From positions 1 through 64,000 of the forward strand of contig JAAEQD010000381.1 in NCBI GenBank assembly GCA_024231855.1: a stretch of 64,000 nt of DNA, written 5' to 3'. Each line of letters starts with the position of its first letter. Within the stretch, counting starts at the first letter, position 1. A model generated the notes under the pieces. That model saw only the letters and a program-made list of their open reading frames with translations, did no database searches and was not told where the DNA came from. The DNA comes from Candidatus Zixiibacteriota bacterium. Lineage in GTDB: Bacteria > Zixibacteria > MSB-5A5 > UBA10806 > 4484-95. The translations under genes were made by a program, and so were the position numbers. Below, one piece after another: positions 21,524 through 30,379 of this stretch.

Positions 21524-23053
21524 TTATAAATTATAAGACATCACCAAATGCGCGAAATAATTATTGAAATCTTCCGGCAGATTATTATGTCGGTTTTCGA
21601 TTTGGCGATAGCCGGCTCGCGCCCGAAAGACGAAACGACTGAACTCGTGATGAAAATCAAACCAGGCGCCGGTTGATTTCTCGACTGTACCGGATGGAAA
21701 CGGAGGTTTCTTATTGCCTTGCTCATCCTCCCACGGCATTTGGAGATTGCCCTCGCCCTTGCGCACATAATCGAAATTAGCGCTCAGGTCGGTCCGCGCC
21801 GTAAAAAGGTAATTCAGCCGCAGGTAAAGTTCATCGGCATCGGGCCCAAGCCAGAATCCGAAAGGCAGGTCGCGGTATTCCCAGGTATTAACATGACTGA
21901 CATGCGTGTAAGTCCATTTCCGCACGTGAGCATATTCCATCCTCAAATCAAGCTTCTCGGAAAACAGCCGCGTTTTAAAAAGACCAAGTAAAAATCCGTA
22001 TTTCGATGCGCCGCCCTCAAAAATTATAAGGTCATCATCCAGAAGCTCACCGTAGATATTCAGATTTGTGATAGGCGTATAAGAAAAATCGAATGAGGCG
22101 ATCAGGTTGTCATCGTTATCCGATCGATGACGATGAACGATGTAAAAAAGCATGATCGGATTGATATACGCGGTTGGATCATTATCATATGTTACAGCCT
22201 CGGTAAGCCCTACCTGCAAATTATGAGCCAGGTTAAAAGTCGCCCGTTTGACGGAAATGTATCTGTTACTTTTATCGACGAACGGGCCGGCTTCGGTGAG
22301 TTGACCGGTTAGGGCGGTGAATCCAAATCGCCAGAAATTATAGTCAAGTCGATAAATCATATCAACCGGCCGAGTCAATCCGGAGAGCATCAGGCCGGCG
22401 CGGTAACCTCGTTTTAGCTGAACCCTGTTCCGTCCGGTTTGAATGCCTATGCCGAAGAGTTCGGTTTTGATAATGGCTCGATCGGTTTGCAATTCAAAGA
22501 CATCAAAATCGGAGGCAATAGCGCCACGGTGAGAGTAGTTGAAGCTTAAAAGCGGATCAACAAGATATTCGCCGGTAGTCGAGGCATTTTCCAGATTAAC
22601 CGAACTGTCGCCACGAAATATAGTTAAATCGTGATATATCTCTAATTTGTCCTTGATGATAATCTTGCCCGAAAGAGTAATCGAGGAATGCAAACTGGCG
22701 TATTGAATATCGTCTTCGGTAAACCCCAGCCAATCCTCTTTAAACCTGAATCCAGCGGCGATCCTGAAATCATCGCCGGCGAATTTAATCCGATAGGGTT
22801 TTGCTCGGCGCAGATAATTTAATATCTGTTTATTGAAGCCGGTTTGCTCCGGAAGATTTAGTATATCGAAATTCGGATCGCCAAACTCTCCCGAGCTTAT
22901 CTGCAAACGATAAAGAAGACTCAGATCGTGTTGGGGCAATCGGGGATCCAGCAGATCAAACGATGGAGATCGGCTAACTTCGGATGCCGCGACCTGACTT
23001 AAATACAGTATACCGATCAATATCAATATGTTACGAGATGCCAGCCATTTCAT
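21524..23053 (-). CDS. Outer-membrane beta-barrel protein, Wzi-like
   Basis: About 509 aa. Signal peptide MKWLASRNILILIGILYLSQVAA, then many amphipathic strands to the C-terminus (ending FNNYFAHLVMSYNL, a typical barrel end). The stretch around GIQTGRNRVQLKRGYRAGLMLSGLTRPVDMI recalls the R...G..LLLSG..P.D. signature of Wzi capsule-assembly lectins. The neighbours are sugar transferases, so surface glycan attachment is a reasonable role; low certainty. The frame opens at 23068, but the ATG at 23053 gives a better signal peptide and sits 6 nt after a -10 box (TATTAT). No Shine-Dalgarno site is seen, which points to a leaderless transcript. Confidence 0.68.
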   Translation of the reverse strand: MKWLASRNILILIGILYLSQVAASEVSRSPSFDLLDPRLPQHDLSLLYRLQISSGEFGDPNFDILNLPEQTGFNKQILNYLRRAKPYRIKFAGDDFRIAAGFRFKEDWLGFTEDDIQYASLHSSITLSGKIIIKDKLEIYHDLTIFRGDSSVNLENASTTGEYLVDPLLSFNYSHRGAIASDFDVFELQTDRAIIKTELFGIGIQTGRNRVQLKRGYRAGLMLSGLTRPVDMIYRLDYNFWRFGFTALTGQLTEAGPFVDKSNRYISVKRATFNLAHNLQVGLTEAVTYDNDPTAYINPIMLFYIVHRHRSDNDDNLIASFDFSYTPITNLNIYGELLDDDLIIFEGGASKYGFLLGLFKTRLFSEKLDLRMEYAHVRKWTYTHVSHVNTWEYRDLPFGFWLGPDADELYLRLNYLFTARTDLSANFDYVRKGEGNLQMPWEDEQGNKKPPFPSGTVEKSTGAWFDFHHEFSRFVFRARAGYRQIENRHNNLPEDFNNYFAHLVMSYNL

Positions 23054-23059
23054 GACACC

Positions 23060-23088
23060 ATAATACATTATATGGTCGCTTTAGTCAA
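23060..23088 (-). promoter_or_regulatory. Promoter of the Wzi-like/GT39 operon
   Basis: Minus strand TTGACT (23088-23083), a 17-nt spacer, TATTAT (23065-23060), then GGTGTC and the ATG at 23053. The expected transcription start coincides with the A of the ATG. Confidence 0.65.
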
Positions 23089-23255
23089 GGACGCTGTAGG
23101 TGTTCAGATTGTATTAAAGATGGTCAGTTATTTCTTGATTCGACGGAAAAAATCACTATCTTTATGAACTATTATTGGCCCAAATAGTATAATTTTTTTT
23201 GGGTCATTTAATTCTGGAAATTCGTTTTTGTTAACTGATAGTAAAGGAGTTGTGA

Positions 23256-24200
23256 ATGGTTGAAGCTAAAAGCCTTTGTATGAATTACGGGACAACACGG
23301 GCTTTGGTCGAGGCATCATTCGTAGCCGCCGATAACCAGGTGATGGGCCTTCTCGGCCCAAATGGCGCCGGCAAGACTACGTGTATGAAGATTATCACCA
23401 CTCAGATGGTACCAACATCAGGTACCGCTGAAGTGGCCGGCCTCGATGTCCAGGCAAGCCCGATCGAAGTGCGTAAGAAAGTGGGATATCTTCCCGAAAC
23501 GGCCCCTCTGTACAACGATATGGAAGTGGCTGAATTCCTCGAATTTGTCGGTAATGGACGCGGGCTGACAAACAACAAACTCAAATCACGAATCGATTGG
23601 GTGGTTGAGGCCTGCAAGGTTAAAGGCGTGTATCGCCGGCCCATAGGCGAACTCTCCCGCGGTTACCGTCAAAGGGTAGGCCTGGCTCAGGCGCTGATAC
23701 ACGATCCGGAAGTGCTGATTCTCGATGAGCCGACATCCGGCCTGGACCCGCTTCAGATTGTCGGTATCAGACAGCTTATTAAAGACCTCTCGGCTACTAA
23801 AACCATCATATTTTCAACCCATATTTTGCAGGAGGTTGAAGCGATTTCCGACAAAATCGTAATTATCAACGAAGGCAGGATTATCGCCGATGGTACACCG
23901 GATGATCTTCGCCTTTCAACCGGCGAGACGACAGGGTTTACGATCGAATTAAAAGCCAGCCGTGATGAAATTCAAGGTTCCTTTAGCGATTTTGGAACGA
24001 GTCTGGAGCTGGAATTTGTAGGGGGCGACAATGATTTCAACAAATTCGTAATCAGCGGCGCCGACTATACCCAGACTCAGATGATGATATCGGAGAAATT
24101 AAAAAGCGAGGGCTGGCAAGTCAGGGAGTTTTCGCCAAATGTACCCAACCTCGAAAAAGCTTTCATTCAACTGACAAAAGAAAGGCGGACCCATGAGTAA
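23256..24200 (+). CDS. ABC transporter ATP-binding protein, GldA-like
   Basis: 314 aa. Walker A GPNGAGKTTCMKI (about 31-43), Q-loop region, signature LSRGYRQRVGLAQAL, Walker B VLILDEPTSGLDP, and switch His in FSTHILQEVE. The C-terminal 90 residues follow the GldA/YhaQ-type accessory domain. AAAGGAG lies about 7 nt before the ATG. It overlaps the permease gene by 8 nt. The cluster of ATPase, permease-GldG fusion and DUF4340 protein matches the gliding-type exporter module of FCB bacteria, whose substrate is not known. An upstream TATAAT at 23188-23193 may be its -10 box. Confidence 0.93.
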   Translation: MVEAKSLCMNYGTTRALVEASFVAADNQVMGLLGPNGAGKTTCMKIITTQMVPTSGTAEVAGLDVQASPIEVRKKVGYLPETAPLYNDMEVAEFLEFVGNGRGLTNNKLKSRIDWVVEACKVKGVYRRPIGELSRGYRQRVGLAQALIHDPEVLILDEPTSGLDPLQIVGIRQLIKDLSATKTIIFSTHILQEVEAISDKIVIINEGRIIADGTPDDLRLSTGETTGFTIELKASRDEIQGSFSDFGTSLELEFVGGDNDFNKFVISGADYTQTQMMISEKLKSEGWQVREFSPNVPNLEKAFIQLTKERRTHE

Positions 24201-26640
24201 TATCATGACGATATTTCGCCGTGAATTTGCCGCCTATTTTAACGTGCCAATCGCGTATATATTCATTGTCGTATTTCTGGCGGTTAACAGCGGTCTGTTT
24301 ATGACTTCGTTTTTCCTGGCCGGAACCGCCGATATGCGCGGCTTTTTCGCTCTGCTGCCGATAACCTTGATCATCTTCATCCCGGCGATTACGATGCGGC
24401 TATGGTCGGAGGATTCCAAAGGCGGGACAATAGCTCTGCTACAATCATTTCCGATTACTCCGGGACATCTGGTACTGGGCAAATTCCTGGCCAGCTACTT
24501 GTTTTATCTGATAACCCTGGCCAGCACAATGGTAATCCCGATAATGATAATGTTTTTGGGTAATCCCGATTTAGGCCCGATAATAGGGGGTTATTTCGGG
24601 GCGGCTCTTCTGGGCGCGTTTTACCTATCGATTGGACTGTTTATCTCAAGTTTGTTCAAAGATCAGATTATCGCTTTCATACTCAGCATGGTTGCCTGTT
24701 TCGTATTTTACATGGTGGGCACCGATTATATTTCGATAATCCTCGATGGCTGGGTCAGCGGTCTGGGTTCGGGCTTGATGGCTACGGTAGGCACGGCCAA
24801 TCATTTCTCATCTATAGAACGCGGCGTACTGGATATCCGCGACATTATTTACTTCATTTCTTATACGAGTTTATTCCTCTGGCTGAACTCGGTCATAGTC
24901 GAACAGGTAATGCGCCGACTGGCCGATAAGCGGTTTATCGCAAATGCCTTCGTTGGCCTGGCTGTTATTTTCATGGTCAACCTGGTGGTTGGCGGTATGA
25001 ATTTCGGTCGTTTCGATTTAACCGACGGCAATATCTACACGGTCAGCCCGGCTTCGAAGAATATTTTGAGAAAATTGAAAGACGCCCCGGTAACCATCCG
25101 TTATTATGTATCGCCCAAGCAGAAGATGCCGGCGGCGATGAAGAATATCGAACAGGATGTTACCGATATGCTGCGCGAATTCGAGTTGGTCTCCGATCAG
25201 GTTAAATTCGAGGTGATTGATCCAACCAGCGACGTGGATGTGACATCCAAGTTGGAGGAAAAGGGCATTATGCCGTTTGACGCCAGATCGATCGAAAAGG
25301 ATTCATTCGGAATCAAGCGGATATTCTCGGCCCTGGCGGTTTCATATCTGGATAAACCCGAAGAGGTTCTGCCGCAGGTCGTACCGCAGAATCTGGCCGG
25401 ACTTGAATATGAGCTGTTATCACGTATATTCCGCATGACAATGGAAACCAAGCCGACTGTGGTGCTTATGGCGCCTTATGATGTCTCTCAGCAGGATCCC
25501 CGGATGCAGCAGTATATGAGAAATATGGGTCAGGAAGTTCCGGAGAAGGAAGATCGGTACAAACAGATAGCCCAGTTGCTAAGCCGTGAAAACTACAATG
25601 TAATCAGAACTGAACTGACAGAGGCCGATCCTTTACCGGCAGAATATGATCTTCTAATCGTATTGTCGCCCAGAAGTCTTTCCGATCGGCAAAGATATGA
25701 AATCAACAAGGCACTGGTATCCGGTAAGAATGTTGTAATGGGAGTACAGAATTATAAATTCGACTACGCTCCCCAGCGCGGTGGCGGCCTTCGGGTAACG
25801 CCAAATCCCACGAAACCGGTAGTGAATGACCTTCTGAGCCACTATGGCGTGACAGTCAATGATGACATTCTCATGGATAACAACCAGGAGATGCTTTCGG
25901 TACCCACCCAGCGTAATATCGGCGGTTTATTCAATGCCACGGTCGACACGCCGGTTAAACTACCGGTTCAGATTAAAATAACCGACCAGAACATGAATCC
26001 TGATATTTCGATCACCAACCGGGTCAGCGCTTTGCTCTATTTATGGGGCAGCGGCCTCGAAGCCGATAAGGCTAAATTAGCCGAACTTGGTTTGGAACAT
26101 CAAATATTATTCGAATCATCCCCGACAACCTGGACGATTCCATTTGGCGGTACTCCGATAATGCCGACCGATATCAATCCCCGGGAACACGAGATAATTG
26201 GCGAACAGCCGTTGGCGATGATGGTAAGCGGGCAATTTCCCAACGCTTACCAGGGTACTTCCATGCCTTCATGGCCGGGACAAAACGATTCCATGGCGGC
26301 TGCCATAACCGAGGAGACGCTAATCGAGGCGCCGGGCAAACTGCTTCTGTACGGCTGCGGCGAGATGTTTTCCGACCAGATATTGGGGGCGGCGGGAAAC
26401 GCGCTATTGATGCTGAACTCGGTGGATGCTTTGGTCTTGGGCGATGATTTGATTAATGTACGAACCAAGCTGATGACCCAGCGCTTTATCCAGGAAACTT
26501 CGGCAACGGCCAAGATGTTCTGGCGATTCTTCGTGATCATTCTTCTGCCGGTAATCCTGGTGGCCATTGGTATCGCGCGCTACATGATGCGCCGGAAGAG
26601 ACGGGAAATCTATCAGCGTTTGGTCGAACAAGCAGGATGA
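24193..26640 (+). CDS. ABC-2 permease fused to GldG-like domain (GldF-GldG)
   Basis: 815 aa in two parts. Residues 1-265 are an ABC-2 permease with six membrane helices (VPIAYIFIVVFLAVNSGLFM, GFFALLPITLIIFIPAITM and others), like GldF/NosY. Residues about 270-770 are a periplasmic GldG-type domain (MNFGRFDLTDGNIYTVSPAS, VTIRYYVSPKQKMPAAMKNI, ARSIEKDSFGIKRIFSALAV), and a last helix (FFVIILLPVILVAIGIARYMM) with a basic tail anchors it. In Flavobacteria these are separate proteins; here they are one chain. It overlaps the ATPase gene by 8 nt and is followed 8 nt later by the DUF4340 gene. The exported substrate is unknown. Confidence 0.9.
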   Translation: MSNIMTIFRREFAAYFNVPIAYIFIVVFLAVNSGLFMTSFFLAGTADMRGFFALLPITLIIFIPAITMRLWSEDSKGGTIALLQSFPITPGHLVLGKFLASYLFYLITLASTMVIPIMIMFLGNPDLGPIIGGYFGAALLGAFYLSIGLFISSLFKDQIIAFILSMVACFVFYMVGTDYISIILDGWVSGLGSGLMATVGTANHFSSIERGVLDIRDIIYFISYTSLFLWLNSVIVEQVMRRLADKRFIANAFVGLAVIFMVNLVVGGMNFGRFDLTDGNIYTVSPASKNILRKLKDAPVTIRYYVSPKQKMPAAMKNIEQDVTDMLREFELVSDQVKFEVIDPTSDVDVTSKLEEKGIMPFDARSIEKDSFGIKRIFSALAVSYLDKPEEVLPQVVPQNLAGLEYELLSRIFRMTMETKPTVVLMAPYDVSQQDPRMQQYMRNMGQEVPEKEDRYKQIAQLLSRENYNVIRTELTEADPLPAEYDLLIVLSPRSLSDRQRYEINKALVSGKNVVMGVQNYKFDYAPQRGGGLRVTPNPTKPVVNDLLSHYGVTVNDDILMDNNQEMLSVPTQRNIGGLFNATVDTPVKLPVQIKITDQNMNPDISITNRVSALLYLWGSGLEADKAKLAELGLEHQILFESSPTTWTIPFGGTPIMPTDINPREHEIIGEQPLAMMVSGQFPNAYQGTSMPSWPGQNDSMAAAITEETLIEAPGKLLLYGCGEMFSDQILGAAGNALLMLNSVDALVLGDDLINVRTKLMTQRFIQETSATAKMFWRFFVIILLPVILVAIGIARYMMRRKRREIYQRLVEQAG

Positions 26641-26648
26641 GGTGAACT

Positions 26649-27638
26649 ATGAGAAGAAAAAACTTAATCACACTGATAATCGTTTTAGGTGTTCTGGTTG
26701 TCATTTACCTGATTCAAAATTTAAGCACCGATAGGAAAACTATGAGCGAGAGCCTGGTTGACCTGTGCCCCGATTTCAACTCATCCAGCGTGAACCAGAT
26801 CAAGGTTTACAAGCAGGCATATCCCGATTCGGGACTGATGTTCTCCAAGAAGGATGGTCTGTGGCTTTTGGAATCATATTTTGGCGCGCCCGCCAGGCAA
26901 AGTGAAATTGAAAAGCTGCTGGGAGACGTCAAGGGATTGCAGGGTGAAATTCGATCTACTAACCAGGAACTGTTTGGCGATTTTGAAATTACGGAAGATG
27001 TGGCCCTGCATATGGAATTTGTCGGCGTCGACTCAGCCCCACTGATTCATATACTGGTAGGCAAGGGTGTACCTAAAGCCTGTTTCGCGCGTAATAACGG
27101 CTCGGATACGGTCTTTATGGCCAACACGAATTTCGTCTCGCGTTTCGCCGCCTGGAACGCCGAACCATCCAAGAGGATGCCCGGCAAAAGATGGGCCGAA
27201 TTGACAATGACCGATTTCGACAAGGAAAAAGTCAACCAGATCGAACTTAAAATCAATAAGAAGACATATCGATTCGAGAAGAAAGAGGAAATCTCGGGTG
27301 ATACCCTTCAAACTATAAGTTTCGTCTGGCAGCAGGTTGAACCATCCAAAGGAAAACTGGAAGAGAAGAAGATTACCGATATGCTCAATCGCATTTCATC
27401 GCTTCGCGGCAACGAGATAATCGGCAACGACACGCTCAAAGAGTACAAGCTCGACAAGCCCAGCCACGTAGCCAGCGTAACCACCGGCGATGGAGTTACG
27501 GCCAGTTTCAATTTCGGCGCTTTTACGGATACGACCGAAACCACCCGGTACGCGAGTATCGAGGGCAGGCCGCATGTATATAAGCTGGCTAAATACAATT
27601 TCGAATCGATATTCGTTAATCCGTTCAAGGAAGATTAA
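26649..27638 (+). CDS. DUF4340 protein of the Gld-like ABC module
   Basis: 329 aa. One N-terminal membrane segment (LITLIIVLGVLVVIYLIQ) and a long periplasmic part with two DUF4340-like repeats: KDGLWLLESYFGAPARQSEIEKLL, and VWQQVEPSKGKLEEKKITDMLNRI with VTTGDGVTASFNFG. Proteins of this family are often encoded directly after GldG-type ABC permeases and probably form part of the complex outside the membrane. GAGGTGA spans the end of the permease gene, 6 nt before its ATG. The biochemical role is unknown. Confidence 0.85.
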   Translation: MRRKNLITLIIVLGVLVVIYLIQNLSTDRKTMSESLVDLCPDFNSSSVNQIKVYKQAYPDSGLMFSKKDGLWLLESYFGAPARQSEIEKLLGDVKGLQGEIRSTNQELFGDFEITEDVALHMEFVGVDSAPLIHILVGKGVPKACFARNNGSDTVFMANTNFVSRFAAWNAEPSKRMPGKRWAELTMTDFDKEKVNQIELKINKKTYRFEKKEEISGDTLQTISFVWQQVEPSKGKLEEKKITDMLNRISSLRGNEIIGNDTLKEYKLDKPSHVASVTTGDGVTASFNFGAFTDTTETTRYASIEGRPHVYKLAKYNFESIFVNPFKED

Positions 27639-27843
27639 GTATATCACAATAATTCATCATAGGGGGCACGGCATGCCGTGCCTCTATGATGCACCTCCGT
27701 CAGGTCACGCTTCGCTACTACCTGCCGGAATATTTAATCGCTGGTTCAATAACATTTTTCTGGAATAATTAGAACTTAAGATTGTATGTTAAAGTATTAA
27801 GGGAATCATTAAAAGCTACATATAATAGCTGAGAGGAGAAAAC

Positions 27844-28308
27844 ATGGCAAAATACCTGATTACGATTCTTGTGACCATATCAATATTCAGCGTAAACTGT
27901 CAGAAAAACACCGCAAAACCCTCATATGATCCTGATCAAATAATCATCATTGACCATGAATCATTAAATCGTTGGCCTGATGATTCGTTTTATTTTTCAT
28001 CCGAAGCTTTAATAGAGGATAACTCATTGAGGCTAAATATAGCTTATAGCGGCGGCTGCGCAAACCACACTTTCAGGCTTCTCGGTTTAAGAGAATTTAT
28101 GGAAACGAATCCTCCCACAGTTCCTATCTTTTTGTCCCATAACGCGCATAACGATTATTGCGACGGTTTCATGACAGATACCTTAAGCTTCGATTTAAAG
28201 CCATTAGAGGAGCTTTATAAGTATTATTATGGCGAAGACAGCGATATGTTGTATCTTAGTATTGACGGTCTTGAACAACCGATTGTCTATGAAATGGGGC
28301 CCAACTGA
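27844..28308 (+). CDS. Small lipoprotein, unknown function, copy 1
   Basis: 154 aa. A lipoprotein signal (AKYLITILVTISIFSVNC, lipobox near Cys20) is followed by a mature part of mixed alpha/beta character, with a conserved block SGGCANHTFRLLGL, SHNAHNDYCDGF and LYLSIDGLEQPIVYEMGP. The three mature cysteines (one SGGC, one DYC, plus the lipid Cys) and the His-rich NAH/NHT motifs could bind metal; this is only a suggestion. Ribosome site GAGAGGAG, 6 nt before the ATG. Copy 2 is 706 nt downstream. The family is not recognised. Confidence 0.8.
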   Translation: MAKYLITILVTISIFSVNCQKNTAKPSYDPDQIIIIDHESLNRWPDDSFYFSSEALIEDNSLRLNIAYSGGCANHTFRLLGLREFMETNPPTVPIFLSHNAHNDYCDGFMTDTLSFDLKPLEELYKYYYGEDSDMLYLSIDGLEQPIVYEMGPN

Positions 28309-28320
28309 ATGAGATTATCT

Positions 28321-28348
28321 TGAGGTCGGGTCAGGCGACCCAACCTCA
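28321..28348. repeat. Palindromic repeat, GGGTC-AGGC-GACCC type
   Basis: TGAGGT-C-GGGTC pairs with GACCC-A-ACCTCA (11 of 12 pairs) around an AGGC loop. It is of the same type as 10000-10023 and 16171-16194. It lies only in unit 1, between gene copy 1 and the start of unit 2, and is followed 17 nt later by a GTAG-headed REP (28365-28387). Confidence 0.6.
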
Positions 28349-28354
28349 CTATTG

Positions 28355-29022
28355 ATAATTCATCGTAGGGGCACGGCATGCCTTGCCTCTATGATGCACC
28401 TCCGTCAGGTCACGCTTCACTACGACCTGCCGGAACATTAAATCGCTGGTTCAATAGCATTTTTCTGGAATAATTAGAACTTAAGATTGTATGTTAAAGT
28501 ATTAAGGGAATAATTAAAAGCTACATACAATAGCTGAGAGGAGATAAACATGGCAAAATACCTGATTACAATTCTAGTGGCCATATCAGTTTTCAGCGGG
28601 AATTGTCAGAAAAACAGTACGAAGCCTCCACACCACGATAATCAAATAATCCTCATTGATAATAATACATACAATCTATGGCCCGATGACTCATTTCATA
28701 TATCCCCTGAGGTTTCAATAATAGATGACTCATTGAAGTTAATTATTGGCTACAGCGGTGGCTGCGCGGACCACACTTTCCGGCTTATAGCCTTAAGAAG
28801 TTTTATGGAATCATATCCTGTGGCAGCATCCGTATTTCTATCCCACAATGCTCATGGTGACATGTGCCAGGCCTATTTTACGGAAAATCTAAGTTTCGAT
28901 TTAAGGCCGTTAAAGGAGCTTTATAGAAACTATTATGGCGAAGCCGGCGATACGTTATATCTTAGTATTGATGGTCTTGAACAACCGGTTGTCTATGAAA
29001 TGGGCCCCAACTGAATGGGATT
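28355..29022 (+). repeat. Tandem duplication, unit 2
   Basis: Second copy of the repeat. It opens with ATAATTCATCGTAGGGGCAC (REP with intact GTAG at 28365) and keeps the leader AACTTAAGATTGTATGTTAA and ribosome site of unit 1. The REP arm has one mismatch (CGGCATGCCT) relative to unit 1. Similarity ends just after the second gene's stop. Confidence 0.8.
28550..29014 (+). CDS. Small lipoprotein, unknown function, copy 2
   Basis: 154 aa, same length and frame as copy 1. The signal/lipobox (FSGNC) and C-terminus (LYLSIDGLEQPVVYEMGP) are almost identical; the middle differs more (for example SYPVAASVFLSHNAHGDMC against the NPPTVPIFLSHNAHNDYC region of copy 1). The SGGCADHTFRL block and both His/Cys motifs are kept, so the two copies seem to be under selection rather than decaying. 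Ribosome site GAGAGGAG, 7 nt before the ATG. Confidence 0.8.
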   Translation: MAKYLITILVAISVFSGNCQKNSTKPPHHDNQIILIDNNTYNLWPDDSFHISPEVSIIDDSLKLIIGYSGGCADHTFRLIALRSFMESYPVAASVFLSHNAHGDMCQAYFTENLSFDLRPLKELYRNYYGEAGDTLYLSIDGLEQPVVYEMGPN

Positions 29023-29072
29023 CGTGTTGTTAGGCCTACTGACCGAATAGCTCTTTTATCACCAAAATACAA

Positions 29073-29101
29073 TTGACCTCCAACCGCTAAATTGATATAT
29101 A
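29073..29101 (+). promoter_or_regulatory. Promoter of the beta-helix gene
   Basis: TTGACC (29073-29078), a 17-nt spacer, TATATA (29096-29101), then TCTACT and the ATG at 29108. The expected transcription start falls on the ATG, so the mRNA is probably leaderless. Confidence 0.6.
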
Positions 29102-29107
29102 TCTACT

Positions 29108-30337
29108 ATGCGATTAGCCATGATAATTGTCCTGTTTGCATATACTGCTTCATCGGCGGCCGTTGTTTATGTCGGCGATGACAATGCCCGCCATCGCGGG
29201 GATGGGTTCGCCGGCGGCTACTTTAACGATTTGCAGACCGCTATCGATAAAGCCGAAAGCGGCGATACGATAAGGATATCACCGGGAGTTTTCCATTCCA
29301 AGCAGCATCTTTATACCGAATCGCTCTGCGGCAATTGCGAAAACCATCTCACCGATGTGGCAGCCACCCGCGGTTTTCTTATCGAGGGCAAAAGCCTGAC
29401 TATTGTCGGTTCGGGCGCCGATTCGACGACGTTGGCCACTAATGCCGGCTATGGAGTGCTGTTTCTGGATTCGCCTAACTCGATTATTACCAGCCTGAAA
29501 ATAACCGGCGGAAAACGTGATCTCGACGGCAACGCCACCGACGCGGCGATTGTCGCACGCGGCTCTCGAGTTACCGTAAGCGGCTGCCTGATCGCCGATA
29601 ACACGGATCGGCCCGAGGAGGTAGTGGTCGGTATCGGCGGCGTGATGGGCCGTGAGGGGGCCGAGTTGTTCATTATCGGTAATGAGATATTCAATAACGG
29701 TTGGGATGGTGTCGCCCTGTATCGCGGCGCGACCGCCGTGATAGCCGATAACGTGATCAACGGCGGCCGGGGCGCCGGAATCGGGATCACCTGGGATTCA
29801 AATGCGCTGGCTTATCGCAATCAAATCACCAATTACTGGAAAGGCATCGGCGCCTTCGGGGAATCCCGCGCGATTGTCTCGAATAACCTGGCGACCGATA
29901 ACCTGGGCTGGGGGATTGTCGTAACCGGCACGGCCTACATGGATGTGACAAACAACATAGTAGCCAATAACGGCAACTGCGGCATGGCTATCTGGTCGGA
30001 TGAGTGCCATGGCCGGTTCGCCAACAATATCGTAGTCGATAACGGCTGGCGCGAAGAATGGGTCTGCCCGCCTGTCGGGTTTTGGAATAACGGTCAGCCG
30101 GATAATTTCAAAATTTCGTATAACAATATTTTCGGCAATAAGGAAGGTGAATACCGGGATATGCCGGCTGAGAATATCGATAGTACTAATATCTCGGCCG
30201 ATCCGATGTTTTCCGGCGAGAATGACTACCATCTCCTGCCCGGTTCGCCCTGCCTGAATACAGGCGATGAGGAAATTACCGACAATGACGGCAGCCGTTC
30301 GGATATAGGGCTATACGGCGGACCGAGAGCCAGATGA
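29108..30337 (+). CDS. Secreted right-handed beta-helix protein
   Basis: 409 aa. Signal peptide MRLAMIIVLFAYTASSAA, then a NosD/pectate-lyase-like parallel beta-helix. It opens with FNDLQTAIDKAESGDTIRISPGVF, as in DUF1565-type helices, and continues with about ten coils of the form ...ITNNIVANNGNCGMAIW... rich in stacked Asn and Val/Ile. It ends with LLPGSPCLNTGDEE and DIGLYGGP, a common cap of this family. These proteins bind or cut polysaccharides; no lyase active-site set could be identified, so enzymatic activity is not claimed. The signal peptide directs it to the periplasm or outside. No ribosome site is seen. Confidence 0.85.
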   Translation: MRLAMIIVLFAYTASSAAVVYVGDDNARHRGDGFAGGYFNDLQTAIDKAESGDTIRISPGVFHSKQHLYTESLCGNCENHLTDVAATRGFLIEGKSLTIVGSGADSTTLATNAGYGVLFLDSPNSIITSLKITGGKRDLDGNATDAAIVARGSRVTVSGCLIADNTDRPEEVVVGIGGVMGREGAELFIIGNEIFNNGWDGVALYRGATAVIADNVINGGRGAGIGITWDSNALAYRNQITNYWKGIGAFGESRAIVSNNLATDNLGWGIVVTGTAYMDVTNNIVANNGNCGMAIWSDECHGRFANNIVVDNGWREEWVCPPVGFWNNGQPDNFKISYNNIFGNKEGEYRDMPAENIDSTNISADPMFSGENDYHLLPGSPCLNTGDEEITDNDGSRSDIGLYGGPRAR

Positions 30338-30379
30338 TCAGTTAGAAAGATGTAATTAGAAAGCGTAAGGTAAGAGCTT

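Larger units (their letters stand above)
27648..28354 (+). repeat. Tandem duplication, unit 1
   Basis: First copy of a roughly 706-nt direct repeat holding an intergenic region plus one small lipoprotein gene. It begins with a 35-nt near-perfect palindrome (27656-27690) whose core GGCACGGCATGCCGTGCC is exactly self-complementary, then a CAGGT...ACCTG hairpin, then a conserved leader with AGCTGAGAGGAG. Unit 2 starts at about 28355 with the same order. Confidence 0.8.

Noticed and set aside
27648-29022. CRISPR array
   Set aside because: Only two long repeats that contain genes; no short regularly spaced repeats or cas genes anywhere in the window.
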